Source: Photobacterium profundum SS9
GTDB taxonomy: Bacteria > Pseudomonadota > Gammaproteobacteria > Enterobacterales > Vibrionaceae
Length of the DNA: 64,000 nucleotides
Direction: 5' to 3'
Assembly (NCBI RefSeq): GCF_000196255.1
Contig: NC_006370.1
Location: forward strand, 836,187-900,186
The notes below the pieces were generated by a model. It ran no database searches, was not told the origin of the DNA, and saw only the letters and a list, made by a program, of their open reading frames with translations. Within the stretch, counting starts at the first letter, position 1; every line of letters begins with the position of its first letter. Both the position numbers and the translations under genes were made by a program. Positions 9,676 through 18,690 of the stretch are shown piece by piece.

Positions 9676-10839
9676 ATGACTATGCAAAAAGTGTTTAAGC
9701 GAGCTTTTACTGTTGCGCTAACGCTTGGTATTCTTGCTGGCTGTGCTAGTGAAGAAGATACGAACCAGATGGCACCATTGCCTGTTGTTGAGAATACAAT
9801 TGCATCCCAACAAGTCTGGAGTCAGACCATTGGTGATGGCGTTGAAGGTTATTTTTCTCGATTATCTCCGGCTATCGGTTATGGCAAAATCTTTGCGGCT
9901 GATCGAAATGGTCTTGTTAAAGCACTTGATCCTGAAAATGGTAAAGTGATTTGGCAACAAGACTTACAAGGCGACGTAACGGCTAAGCTTGCTGGTGGTA
10001 TTACGCTTTCTTACGGTAAATTATTCATTGGTACAGAAAATGCGGATGTCATTGCATTGGATGAAGAAACCGGTGAAGAAATTTGGCGCACAAAAGTTGA
10101 AGGCGAAGTACTAGCAAAACCGCTTGTTGATAATGGCATGGTGGTAGTTAATACCAGCCGTGGTGTGTTACAAGCGCTTGATGCTGAAACTGGTGAAGCA
10201 AAATGGCAGCTAAGCAGTGAAGTACCAACACTGACATTGCGTGGTGATAGTTCACCAGTAGCGATTTCAGGCGGTATTTTCTGGGGACAGGCCAATGGTC
10301 GTCTTGCTGGTGCATTGATGAATACTGGTCAAATGCTATGGCAGCAACCTATTGGTTCACCAAAAGGTGCTACAGAGATAGATCGTTTAGTGGATGTTGA
10401 TGCAACCCCCGTTATTGCCGGTGAGCGTTTATATGCTTTAGGTTACAACGGTGCGTTAGTTTCAATTGAACTGCGTAGTGGTCAAGTTGCTTGGAAGCGA
10501 GCTTACTCATCAGCGACAGATTTCGCTATTGATGGTAGCCAGTTATACTTAGTAACAGACAAAGATCACATTGTTGCAGTAGATACACGTAGTGGCACAG
10601 AACTTTGGCAAAATAAAGATCTGGAATATCGCTTACTAAGTGCACCTGCTCTGATTTCTGGTTACTTAGTATTAGGTGACAGTGAAGGTTATCTTCATTG
10701 GTTAGATCCATATACTGGTGATTTTGTTGCTCAACAAGCGACAGATGGTAGTGGTTTTGCTATACCGCCAATCGCTTTAGATGATGGCTATCTAGTTGTG
10801 ACTCGTGATGGTAAAATCAACAAAATGCAAATGCCGTAA
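9676..10839 (+). CDS. bamB: outer membrane assembly lipoprotein BamB
   Basis: 387 aa lipoprotein of the BAM complex, which folds beta-barrel proteins into the outer membrane. The signal peptide ends at lipobox GILAGC (Cys23). The body shows repeated WD/PQQ-type blades (for example ALDPENGKVIWQ, ALDEETGEEIWR, ALDAETGEAKWQ, AVDTRSGTELWQ), as expected for its eight-bladed propeller. A second ATG at 9682 is equally placed relative to AAGGCGG and could be the true start. A GC-rich hairpin follows the gene. Confidence 0.95.
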   Translation: MTMQKVFKRAFTVALTLGILAGCASEEDTNQMAPLPVVENTIASQQVWSQTIGDGVEGYFSRLSPAIGYGKIFAADRNGLVKALDPENGKVIWQQDLQGDVTAKLAGGITLSYGKLFIGTENADVIALDEETGEEIWRTKVEGEVLAKPLVDNGMVVVNTSRGVLQALDAETGEAKWQLSSEVPTLTLRGDSSPVAISGGIFWGQANGRLAGALMNTGQMLWQQPIGSPKGATEIDRLVDVDATPVIAGERLYALGYNGALVSIELRSGQVAWKRAYSSATDFAIDGSQLYLVTDKDHIVAVDTRSGTELWQNKDLEYRLLSAPALISGYLVLGDSEGYLHWLDPYTGDFVAQQATDGSGFAIPPIALDDGYLVVTRDGKINKMQMP

Positions 10840-10870
10840 TTAGTCGGTATAATGCAGTGAAAATTTTGTC

Positions 10871-10900
10871 GGCTCCTGCTGTTTCAAACAGTCAGGAGCC
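10871..10900 (+). terminator. hairpin between bamB and der, probable terminator
   Basis: GGCTCCTG and CAGGAGCC pair, enclosing an inner CTGTTT/AAACAG stem. The structure is long and stable but is followed by GTTGTTGTT, not a clean T run, so termination may be partial. Confidence 0.5.
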
Positions 10901-11017
10901 GTTGTTGTTATACCTATTCGCATATTATTGTCGGATGAAGGCTGCGCTATAATGTCAGCTGGAGGCAAGAATGAATGGGACAATTGTCTGTAAGACACTA
11001 AAAAGTAAGAGGTACTT

Positions 11018-12499
11018 ATGATTCCTGTTGTTGCCCTAGTTGGGCGCCCTAACGTAGGTAAATCGACGTTATTCAACCGTCTTACCCGCACAAGGGATGC
11101 GCTGGTAGCTGATTTTCCTGGCCTAACAAGGGATCGTAAATACGGCAGAGCAGAGCTAGAAGAGCACGAATTTATTGTTATTGATACCGGCGGTATTGAT
11201 GGCACTGAAGAAGGTGTTGAAACAAAAATGGCTGAACAGTCATTAGCCGCGATTGAAGAAGCAGATGTTGTACTGTTTCTTGTTGATGGTCGTGCTGGTC
11301 TGACTGTCTCTGATGAAGCGATTGCAAAGCACCTTCGTAGTCGTGACAAACCCACCTTTCTTGTTGTAAACAAGATTGATGGTATTGATGCTGATAGTGC
11401 TTGTGCTGAATTTTGGAAATTAGGCGTTGATGCGATGTATCAAGTTGCTGCAGCACATAACCGTGGTGTAACAGCGTTGATGGAGCGTGCATTAGCCCCA
11501 TTTGCAGAATCATTGAAAGGTAACGATGAAGAAGGTCTGATTGATTTATCTTCAGTAGAAGACATCGAAAAAGCAGATCTGACGGAAGAAGATGCAGAAG
11601 CCGCTTACAAACGTTTGCAAGAGCAGCCTATTAAGCTAGCGATCATTGGTCGTCCTAACGTAGGTAAATCAACACTAACTAACCGTATTCTTGGTGAAGA
11701 ACGTGTTGTTGTGTATGACATGCCAGGTACGACGCGAGATTCTATCTACATTCCAATGGAACGTGATGGGCAAGAATACGTACTGATTGATACTGCAGGT
11801 GTTCGTCGTCGTAAGAACATGAACCAAGTAGTTGAAAAGTTCTCTGTTATTCAGACCCTAAAAGCAGTTGAAGATGCGAACGTTGTTTTGCTTATCATTG
11901 ATGCTCGTGAAAACATTTCGGACCAAGATTTAAGCCTATTAGGTTTTGTTCTTAATTCAGGTCGTTCACTTGTACTTGCTGTTAACAAGTGGGATGGGCT
12001 TGATAATGAAGTGAAAGAGCGCGTTAAATCAGAATTAGATCGCCGTTTAGGTTTCATTGATTTTGCTCGTATTCACTTTATTTCAGCATTGCATGGTACA
12101 GGTGTTGGTCACTTATATGATTCAGTTATTGAAGCATATAAGTCAGCAACTAAGCGTATTAGTACATCGCTTCTAACACGTATTATGCAAATGGCTCAAG
12201 ATGATCACCAACCACCAATGGTTCGTGGACGTCGTGTGAAGTTAAAGTATGCACACGCAGGTGGCTACAACCCACCAATTATCGTTATTCACGGTAATCA
12301 GGTTAATGATCTGCCAGCATCATACAAGCGCTACTTAATGAATTACTACCGTCGTTCATTAGAAATGATGGGTACGCCTATTCGTATTCAATTCCAGAAT
12401 AGTGAAAACCCATTTGAAACAACGAAGCAGAAATTAACTGTTTCTCAAGCGCGTAAGCGTAAGCGCTTAACGGGTATGATTCACAATCGCCGTAAGTAA
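11018..12499 (+). CDS. der: ribosome biogenesis GTPase Der (EngA)
   Basis: 493 aa protein with two tandem GTPase domains and a C-terminal KH-like domain. It is needed for 50S subunit maturation. First P-loop [11 protein letters not shown] near residue 9, with DFPGLTRDR switch and NKID motif. The second [10 protein letters not shown] lies near residue 211, with [17 protein letters not shown] and NKWD. An acidic linker separates the two. The C-terminus is Arg/Lys-rich ([16 protein letters not shown]). In E. coli yfgJ and xseA follow der. Here that order is broken by about 12 kb. Confidence 0.97.
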
Positions 12500-12527
12500 C
12501 TTGTTTTATTAATCGCGAATCGATTGA

Positions 12528-12558
12528 AATACCCAGCCTTGTGTTGGGTATTTTTTTA
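12528..12558 (+). terminator. terminator after der
   Basis: AATACCCA / TGGGTATT stem with a nine-base loop, followed by a run of seven or more T. It sits 28 bases after the der stop. Confidence 0.85.
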
Positions 12559-12568
12559 TCTGGTACTT

Positions 12569-12730
12569 ATACCAACCTAAATCAGTATCTGTTCATTCTT
12601 GCTGGTTAAAATCGATAATGACTGCGTTAGAAATTTTATAATTAGAGCCACTAGTTACTTCAATTTCTATCTTGTTCTTACCGATTTTTTCTGCGCAAAT
12701 TTATGACCATTTACTTATCCAGATTGGTAT
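12569..12730 (-). repeat. miniature inverted-repeat element, copy A
   Basis: A 162-base non-coding element. The left end ATACCAACCTAAATCAGTAT and the right end, ending AGATTGGTAT, are inverted copies of each other. Its reverse complement matches the element at 43231-43395 at about 80% over the full length by eye, including the shared core GAAGTAACTAG and the block TTTTAACCAGCAAGAATGA. Two near-full copies with matching ends define a dispersed MITE-like family. It lies 10 bases after the der terminator. Confidence 0.8.
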
Positions 12731-12768
12731 TATCTCGATCAATACCATCATAAAGAAAGGCTCAATAT

Positions 12769-13644
12769 ATGTCTGATGTTACACCAACCCACGTATTATT
12801 TACGGTGCCACAATGGCAAACAGAAGCTGAAATTCAGCTATGTGAACCAGCCACTTCACATGGCGTATATGTGGTAACAGATCGCACCTGTTTTCATCCT
12901 GTTAGTCATATTTGGCCAGATCACCCTGCAGATAAAGGTACTATTGCCTTGAGAGATAGTTGCTTTGATGTGGCCGGTTGTTTTACTGGTGCCGTTGATT
13001 TAGCGACGAATACGCTTCGTGTCGGTACAGATATTCCCGTTAAACGTGATGCACCGGGTTGGACGTTTGTTGTGGTGCATTATATTGCTGAAGACGTTCA
13101 ATGGAGCAAGGGAGATACAGTCACCTTGTCGGTTGATAAGGCTTATCAACAGGCATTAAGCCGTGGGCATAGCGCAGGACACCTTTCTTCTTTAGCGCTC
13201 AATAAAGTGCTACATAGTGATTATTGGCGTAAGGATGCTTCACGTAAAGATGAATTAGGTCATTATGATTTTCACAGTTACGCTCAGCAGCAGAGCATTG
13301 TAAGTGAAGATAAAAGTACAGATACCTATCGGTTAGGTAAAACATTGCGTAAACGTGGGCTAAATACCGCTGATATGCTGGCTAATTTAGTCGCGTTAAC
13401 CGAGCTTATTAACCAGCAGCTAGAAACTTGGCGCCAGAGTAGCGCTGCGGTAGTGATGCGTCGTGAAGGCACGCAGTTAACTGATTCACGTTACTGGCAA
13501 TGTGATTTAGGGGAGAAGGAAATGATTGAAATTCCATGTGGTGGCTCTCACATCCAGTCTCTTGCTGAATACAGTGCGTTATATGTTCAGTTCGAACATG
13601 TTAGCGATCAGGAATTGGTTATGATTACTCATACAAAATCATAG
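12769..13644 (+). CDS. AlaX-like alanyl-tRNA editing domain protein (metal-dependent hydrolase)
   Basis: 291 aa. The centre carries SRGHSAGHLSSLALNKVL, with the HxxxH zinc motif of the alanyl/threonyl-tRNA synthetase second additional domain. Near residue 255 IPCGGSHIQSL supplies the CxxxH partner. Free-standing proteins of this kind (AlaX) hydrolyse misacylated Ser- or Gly-tRNA(Ala) in trans. The N-terminal about 120 residues resemble the beta-barrel part of the editing module. The specific substrate cannot be read from sequence. The start at 12769 has AAAGAAAGG upstream. It is a single gene with its own terminator. Confidence 0.75.
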   Translation: MSDVTPTHVLFTVPQWQTEAEIQLCEPATSHGVYVVTDRTCFHPVSHIWPDHPADKGTIALRDSCFDVAGCFTGAVDLATNTLRVGTDIPVKRDAPGWTFVVVHYIAEDVQWSKGDTVTLSVDKAYQQALSRGHSAGHLSSLALNKVLHSDYWRKDASRKDELGHYDFHSYAQQQSIVSEDKSTDTYRLGKTLRKRGLNTADMLANLVALTELINQQLETWRQSSAAVVMRREGTQLTDSRYWQCDLGEKEMIEIPCGGSHIQSLAEYSALYVQFEHVSDQELVMITHTKS

Positions 13645-13679
13645 TTATTTTTTTAAATAGAATTTTAGATTAATTAAAG

Positions 13680-13700
13680 ATCGCCGGTGGGCGATTTTTT
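13680..13700 (+). terminator. terminator after the AlaX-like gene
   Basis: ATCGCC / GGCGAT stem with a four-base loop GGTG, followed by TTTTTT. Confidence 0.75.
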
Positions 13701-13968
13701 CAATTTTGAATAGGAAGTACGCTACCGCTACCAAAAAATTGATTGAAGGTCTTGTTATTGAGCGTAAAAACGCTCGTAAATAGAGTGGGCTATTATCGAT
13801 AGATGAGAATTGATCCAATATATAGCTATATCTGGATCTTTCACTTAAATGACGAGTTCGTGGTTTTTTATCCTGCGTGAAATCCATATACAGCATATGT
13901 AACTTATGCTTTCGGGATGTGTGTTCATAAATGTTCTTTTGATACCAGATCGCTGATCACAATCCTTT
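13701..13968. other. intergenic stretch with no supported gene
   Basis: AT-rich sequence between the AlaX-like terminator and the LacI fragment. It contains a small GAGCGT / ACGCTC hairpin near 13759 and direct repeats of GATC near 13950-13980. No open frame with a ribosome site or family resemblance was found. It may be decayed sequence belonging to the broken regulator locus next to it. Confidence 0.5.
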
Positions 13969-14217
13969 TCACAAATGATCAACTGATTCGCGAACGATCA
14001 AGTTGCCTGAAAATAGAACAATAGGGCTGATCTCTTGCTTATCGATTAACTGCAATGCCTGCTTGATTGCGGTATATGCCATTTCTTCCACCGGAAGCAT
14101 GATTGTGGTTAAACTCGGAATAGTGAACTCATCCGCAGGATCATTATCAAAGCCTAATACTGAAATATCTTGAGGTACCTGTAATCCTGCATCGTGTAAC
14201 GCCCGGATAGCGCGCAT
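13969..14217 (-). pseudogene. C-terminal fragment of a LacI/GalR-family regulator
   Basis: The readable frame gives 82 aa starting [18 protein letters not shown], then VLGFDNDPADEF, PSLTTIMLPVEEMA and the tail LIVRESVDHL. This is the standard C-terminal end of LacI-family sugar-responsive repressors. The helix-turn-helix and most of the ligand-binding domain are missing. In-frame upstream sequence meets a TAA three codons before the first Met, and only a few codons in another frame resemble the preceding helix. It is a truncated remnant lying exactly at the left edge of the chemosensory cluster. Confidence 0.8.
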
Positions 14218-14399
14218 TACCAGTTACTCCCATTTGTGAGCGTTGCACAAAATTTTCGGTTGAGGTGCGTGGAATATTTTGTGACAGAGCCCATTATTTA
14301 TTGATTAATTCAATTTACCCTCATTATATATGCCTATACTTCCATATAAATTTTAGATTGTTTGCTAAATTATTTTATAAATCAAGCAGGTGGGTCTTT

Positions 14400-15593
14400 A
14401 TGGAAAGAAGCCGTTTGTTCTGGATACCCATAGGGCTAACGCTCGTTGCGGCTGTTGGCCTAATACTTATTGGTCATGCAAGCCTAATTGCTTACATGGT
14501 TAGTGGTGGTCTGGTGATTGCTGGCTATCTTGCTGCCCGATTTTTACAAGCCGGGCATGAGGTTGCTGTTGCAAATGCACAGGAACAAGAAAGGAAAGAA
14601 TCACAGGTAAAACTGCAGCATGCGCAAGAACAACTGACGCGCTTGGTTGAACTTTGTTTACAAGTATTGCCAATATGGCAAAGGCAGCTGTGTACGGTAA
14701 GGCTGCAGACTGAAACCGAAATCACGGCCTTGTCACAGCGCTTTTCCGAGATCATTTCCGAACTGGATAAGGCAGTGACAGAGTCTCAGCATGCTGCCGG
14801 GGGAGGGCAAGATAACGGCCAGCATGGGGTGATTGCAGTACTCAGTGACAGTGAGAACCTCCTTAACCAGGTCATTACCCAGCTGCGATCGACCATGCAG
14901 GCCAAAGAAAAGATGTTAGCTCAGGTTAGTCACTTGGCCAGTTATACCGAAGAATTAGACAAGATGGCGGTCGATGTGGCCAAGATTGCTGATCAGACCA
15001 ACTTACTGGCGCTGAATGCCGCTATTGAAGCGGCCAGGGCGGGCGATCAAGGGCGTGGTTTTGCTGTGGTGGCAGGTGAAGTGCGTAACTTGTCACAGTT
15101 GTCAGGGGAAACCGGTAAACATATTCGTGACAAGGTGTCGATGATTAACCAGGCAATAGCAGATACGGTAAACATTGCAGAGCAGAGTGCACATCAGGAT
15201 GCTCGGGCTGAAGCCGCTTCAGAAACCAATATTGAATCAATTCTTGCCAATTTTAATCGACTTGCCTCTGATCTGAGTGGCTCGGCCTCATTGCTACAAG
15301 ATAAAAACCGGGATATCCAAAAGGAGATATCTGGCGTCATCGTTTCTTTGCAGTTTCAAGATCGCGCCAGTCAAATTATCACCCAGGTAGAGATGAACCT
15401 TGACAAGTTGCAAGCTGAGATCACCGATTATGAGTCAGAGCAGCATAACGGTGATGAGGCGCATCGGCTTGATGTCTCAACCTGGTTGAATGAGATGAAG
15501 CAATATTATGTGGCCCAGGAACAACATATCAATCATGAAGAAAACGAGGCGATAACCGCCTCCTCGCATGATAAAGAGATAACTTTCTTTTAA
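14400..15593 (+). CDS. short methyl-accepting chemotaxis-like protein without a periplasmic sensor domain
   Basis: 397 aa from ATG 14400, preceded by AGGTGGG; an in-frame upstream start at 14265 adds 45 AT-rich residues unlike the family. Two close membrane spans lie at about residues 8-27 and 30-48 with almost nothing between, so it senses at the membrane or in the cytoplasm. A coiled-coil follows. Next is the MCP signalling tip [18 protein letters not shown] near residue 203, then [15 protein letters not shown]. The C-terminal helix contains [11 protein letters not shown], with Asp321 and Gln325 spaced as in the CheZ phosphatase motif. First gene of the chemosensory cluster. cheY follows after 15 bases. 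Confidence 0.85.
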   Translation: MERSRLFWIPIGLTLVAAVGLILIGHASLIAYMVSGGLVIAGYLAARFLQAGHEVAVANAQEQERKESQVKLQHAQEQLTRLVELCLQVLPIWQRQLCTVRLQTETEITALSQRFSEIISELDKAVTESQHAAGGGQDNGQHGVIAVLSDSENLLNQVITQLRSTMQAKEKMLAQVSHLASYTEELDKMAVDVAKIADQTNLLALNAAIEAARAGDQGRGFAVVAGEVRNLSQLSGETGKHIRDKVSMINQAIADTVNIAEQSAHQDARAEAASETNIESILANFNRLASDLSGSASLLQDKNRDIQKEISGVIVSLQFQDRASQIITQVEMNLDKLQAEITDYESEQHNGDEAHRLDVSTWLNEMKQYYVAQEQHINHEENEAITASSHDKEITFF

Positions 15594-15608
15594 TCCTCGG
15601 AGAGTGCT

Positions 15609-15977
15609 ATGGCTAAAACAATTTTGATTTTGGATGATTCGGCTCCGATCCGTCAGGTCGTAGGCATTGCGCTCCGAGGGGCTGGATATGAAGTAGTTGA
15701 AGCGAAAGATGGCATAGACGGTATTGATAAATTGAATGGCCAGAAGCTCAATTTGATCATTACCGATGTCAACATGCCAAGAATGGACGGTATCACCTTT
15801 GTAAAAGAGGTGAAAAAGATGCCCCGTTATAAATTTACTCCCATCATTATTCTGACCACCGAATCACAGGATAATAAAAAGCAAGAGGGCAGGGCCGCGG
15901 GAGCCAAAGCCTGGGTTGTTAAACCGTTTCAGCCGCCTCAGCTGTTGGATGCGGTCGCCAAACTGATTTTACCTTGA
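15609..15977 (+). CDS. cheY: CheY-type single-domain response regulator
   Basis: 122 aa receiver domain with no output domain. The acidic pocket is LDD (residues 9-10), the phosphoacceptor Asp53 is in ITDVNMPRMDG, the switch Thr is in ILTTES (83-84), and Lys105 is in VVKPFQPP. It is predicted to be phosphorylated by the CheA encoded two genes downstream. Whether it acts on the flagellar switch or another output cannot be told. Tight spacing (15 bases before, 14 after) with its neighbours indicates one transcript. GAGAGTGC precedes the start. Confidence 0.93.
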   Translation: MAKTILILDDSAPIRQVVGIALRGAGYEVVEAKDGIDGIDKLNGQKLNLIITDVNMPRMDGITFVKEVKKMPRYKFTPIIILTTESQDNKKQEGRAAGAKAWVVKPFQPPQLLDAVAKLILP

Positions 15978-15991
15978 GGTGAGGACAACAG

Positions 15992-16303
15992 ATGGATATT
16001 ACCATTAAGCAGGAACAGGCCGGGCCGGAATGTAAGCTGAGCCTGACAGGCGAAATGTCTATTTATAGTGTCACCGAGCTAAAACCCCGCTTGCTGGCTT
16101 ACTTACACGAAAATCAATCAGTATTGTTTGATCTGACTGAGGTGAGTGAAATGGATACGGCAGGTATACAGCTGTTGTGGCTGTGTCACCAAGAGGCGGC
16201 GAAGGTGGGTAAGGCGTTAGCTATTTCTGGCATCAGCTCTGCCGCCCTGGAGGCCATTACTTTGTTGCGACTTGAGCGTCAGTTCAATTTACAACCCGTG
16301 TAG
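15992..16303 (+). CDS. STAS-domain protein of the chemosensory cluster
   Basis: 103 aa single STAS domain, as in anti-sigma factor antagonists (SpoIIAA type): LSLTGEMSIYSVTELKPRL, then SVLFDLTEVSEMDTAGIQLL. In SpoIIAA the motif is D-S-S-G and its second Ser is phosphorylated. Here it reads Asp55-Thr56-Ala57-Gly58, so the usual phosphosite is Ala, with Thr next to it. It starts 14 bases after cheY with GAGGTGAGGACA upstream. Such proteins occur beside CheA in several alternative chemosensory clusters. The partner is unknown. Confidence 0.85.
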   Translation: MDITIKQEQAGPECKLSLTGEMSIYSVTELKPRLLAYLHENQSVLFDLTEVSEMDTAGIQLLWLCHQEAAKVGKALAISGISSAALEAITLLRLERQFNLQPV

Positions 16304-16366
16304 TTAGTCGATTTTCATTCTCGCTGAATGGGCAGACTATTATCCCGATTGGTATAGGAGAGGGAA

Positions 16367-18607
16367 ATGGATGAGATGGAACAAGCCAAAGAGATGTTTG
16401 TCGATGAGAGCCTGGATTTGCTGCAGGAGATGGAATCGGCATTAAACCAGTTAAAAGCAGCTCCCGAGAATGGTGAGCTGATCAATCTGGTATTTCGGGC
16501 TGCTCACACCATCAAGGGATCGGCCGGATTGTTCGGCTTTGATGGGATCGTTGCTTTTACTCATACCGTGGAAAACGTGCTGGAGCAGGTCAGAGCCGGT
16601 GAACGGCTGTGTGATGATGCACTGATTGCTTCCTTGTTAGGTTGCCGGGATTATATTGAAAGCTTGATTGAGCAGCTCGGCAGAGAGACACAAGAGCTGG
16701 ATGAACGCGGGCGAGGACTACTGGCGCGGTTAGCTGAGCTAACTACTAATCAGCCGAGCCTGATTGAAAATGCCCCAAATACTGTGCGGCAGCATGATGC
16801 GGAGAGTCCAGAGATTGTCCAGGGTCTGGCCTGCAGGTATGTCGATAATGCGTACTGGCACCTTTCACTACGATTTGGCAAGGATGTGTTGCGTAATGGA
16901 ATGGATCCACTCTCTTTCCTTCGTTACCTCTCCTCTTTAGGTGAGATTGTCGATCTCGTTCCCCTGTTTCACACCTTGCCCGGTGGCAGTGAAATGGACC
17001 CCGAATCCTGTTATCTCGGGCTGGAGCTTCAGCTCGACAGCGACACTGATAAATCTACTCTGATGTCGGTATTTGAATTTGTTGCCGACGAATGTCAGAT
17101 CCACATCATTCCCCCCCATAGTGAGCTTCAGCAATATGTGCAGTTAATTAGTGATCTGGCAGTTAATGATCAAGAAGCTAATGATCCGGCACATGAAGCT
17201 ATCAGCTTAGAACAGGTACTACTGCGATGCGGTGCGCTGACGCTAGATGAACTGAATATGGTCATGAAGCGGCCGGAAGAACTAGAGCAGGTCTCTTTGT
17301 TGGAAACAGAGGTAGCCAAGCCGGAGCCGACCGTCGATGTCATCTCTGATGATGAGCAGATAAAGCAGCCCCTCACTTCCACGGCGAACAGCAAACCAGC
17401 CAAAGTCACGGAATCAAAACGTCAGGAAAGCCGAAGTCTTCGGGTTGATGCCCACAAGCTGGATCAATTGATTAATCTGGTTGGCGAACTGGTCATTGCC
17501 GGTGCGAATACCAGCTTGCTGGCCCGACAGAATGGTGAACCTGAATTGGTAGAATCGAGTGCCGTCGTATCCCTGCTGGTAGAGGAGATCAGAGGATTGT
17601 CGCTGCATTTAAGAATGGTACCGATAGATGACACCTTCAAACGTTTTCATCGTGTTGTGCGTGAGATCAGTCGTGATTTAGGCAAAGAAATCCGGTTAAA
17701 AATTGAGGGCGGTGACACCGAACTTGATAAGGGGGTGGTGGAAAAAATAGCCGATCCTCTAATGCACCTGGTCAGGAATGCGATTGACCACGGCATTGAA
17801 GCCAAAGAATTGAGGCTTTCAAAAGGTAAAGAGGCGACAGGAACTGTGACATTACGGGCTTATTACGATTCCGGCAGCATAGTGATAGAAGTCTGTGATG
17901 ATGGTGGTGGAGTTGATCCGGTTAAGGTCAGGGCCAAAGCCATTGAGAACGGGTTAATTAATGCCGAACAAAAGCTAAGTGATCAAGAGGTATTAAGGCT
18001 GATCCTGGAAGCGGGTTTAACCACAAAAACGGCAGTGAGCGATCTCTCGGGCAGAGGCGTGGGCATGGATGTGGTCAAGCGGAATATAGAAGCATTGCAA
18101 GGCAGCATTGAAGTAGAGAGCCAAAAAGGCGAAGGCTCCTTGCTACGCTTGCGTTTGCCCCTGACGCTTTCAATCATTGATGGCTTTGCCGTCGGTGTGG
18201 GTACATCCACTTATGTTATTCCTCTGGATGCGGTTGTGGAGTGTATCGAATACAGCGAACAGCTCAGCCCAAATGGCAACTATGTCAACTTACGGGGGGA
18301 AATTCTGCCTTTTATTAACCTGCAAAGACAATTTAAAGAAGGCCATATCGAAGTAAAGCAAAGGAACATTGTCGTTGTACAGAGTGGGGTGCAAAAAGCG
18401 GGGTTTGTTGTTGATCAGTTGCAGGGTGAGTTGCAAACCGTGATCAAGCCGTTGAGCAAGATCTTCTCGCAACTTAGCGGGATCAGTGGATCAACCATTC
18501 TCGGCAGTGGTGAGGTGGCGATGATCCTGGATGTGCCGGCCTTGATCCGTGAGGCAGAAACGCGTCGGTCATATTGTAGCGTTGGTGACGAAATTGCGAT
18601 GCAGTAA
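16367..18607 (+). CDS. cheA: chemotaxis histidine kinase CheA
   Basis: 746 aa. The Hpt domain is N-terminal, with phosphorylated His47 in FRAAHTIKGSAGLF. A distinct middle domain spans about residues 150-265 (WHLSLRFGKDVLRNGMDPLS), in place of the E. coli-type P2 CheY-docking domain. The dimerisation helices begin near 354 (SLRVDAHKLDQLINLVGEL). The ATPase domain has HLVRNAIDHGIE near 462 and DDGGG and GRGVGMDVV near 561. A CheW-like domain runs from about 600. It is complete and predicted active, receiving input from the two local MCPs through CheW and phosphorylating the local CheY and CheB. GAGAGGG precedes the start. Confidence 0.95.
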   Translation: MDEMEQAKEMFVDESLDLLQEMESALNQLKAAPENGELINLVFRAAHTIKGSAGLFGFDGIVAFTHTVENVLEQVRAGERLCDDALIASLLGCRDYIESLIEQLGRETQELDERGRGLLARLAELTTNQPSLIENAPNTVRQHDAESPEIVQGLACRYVDNAYWHLSLRFGKDVLRNGMDPLSFLRYLSSLGEIVDLVPLFHTLPGGSEMDPESCYLGLELQLDSDTDKSTLMSVFEFVADECQIHIIPPHSELQQYVQLISDLAVNDQEANDPAHEAISLEQVLLRCGALTLDELNMVMKRPEELEQVSLLETEVAKPEPTVDVISDDEQIKQPLTSTANSKPAKVTESKRQESRSLRVDAHKLDQLINLVGELVIAGANTSLLARQNGEPELVESSAVVSLLVEEIRGLSLHLRMVPIDDTFKRFHRVVREISRDLGKEIRLKIEGGDTELDKGVVEKIADPLMHLVRNAIDHGIEAKELRLSKGKEATGTVTLRAYYDSGSIVIEVCDDGGGVDPVKVRAKAIENGLINAEQKLSDQEVLRLILEAGLTTKTAVSDLSGRGVGMDVVKRNIEALQGSIEVESQKGEGSLLRLRLPLTLSIIDGFAVGVGTSTYVIPLDAVVECIEYSEQLSPNGNYVNLRGEILPFINLQRQFKEGHIEVKQRNIVVVQSGVQKAGFVVDQLQGELQTVIKPLSKIFSQLSGISGSTILGSGEVAMILDVPALIREAETRRSYCSVGDEIAMQ

Positions 18608-18690
18608 TTAAGGGTGTGTCAATCGACGGTGAGGGAAAGCACTGCCGATGGAACTAGAACCAGGTGAAGCATTTTGGTAAGGGGTGTGTT

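Noticed and set aside
13645..13896. Minus-strand 83-codon frame between the AlaX-like gene and the lacI relic
   Set aside because: Runs through the AlaX-like terminator and ends in AT-rich repeats. No ribosome site, no family features.
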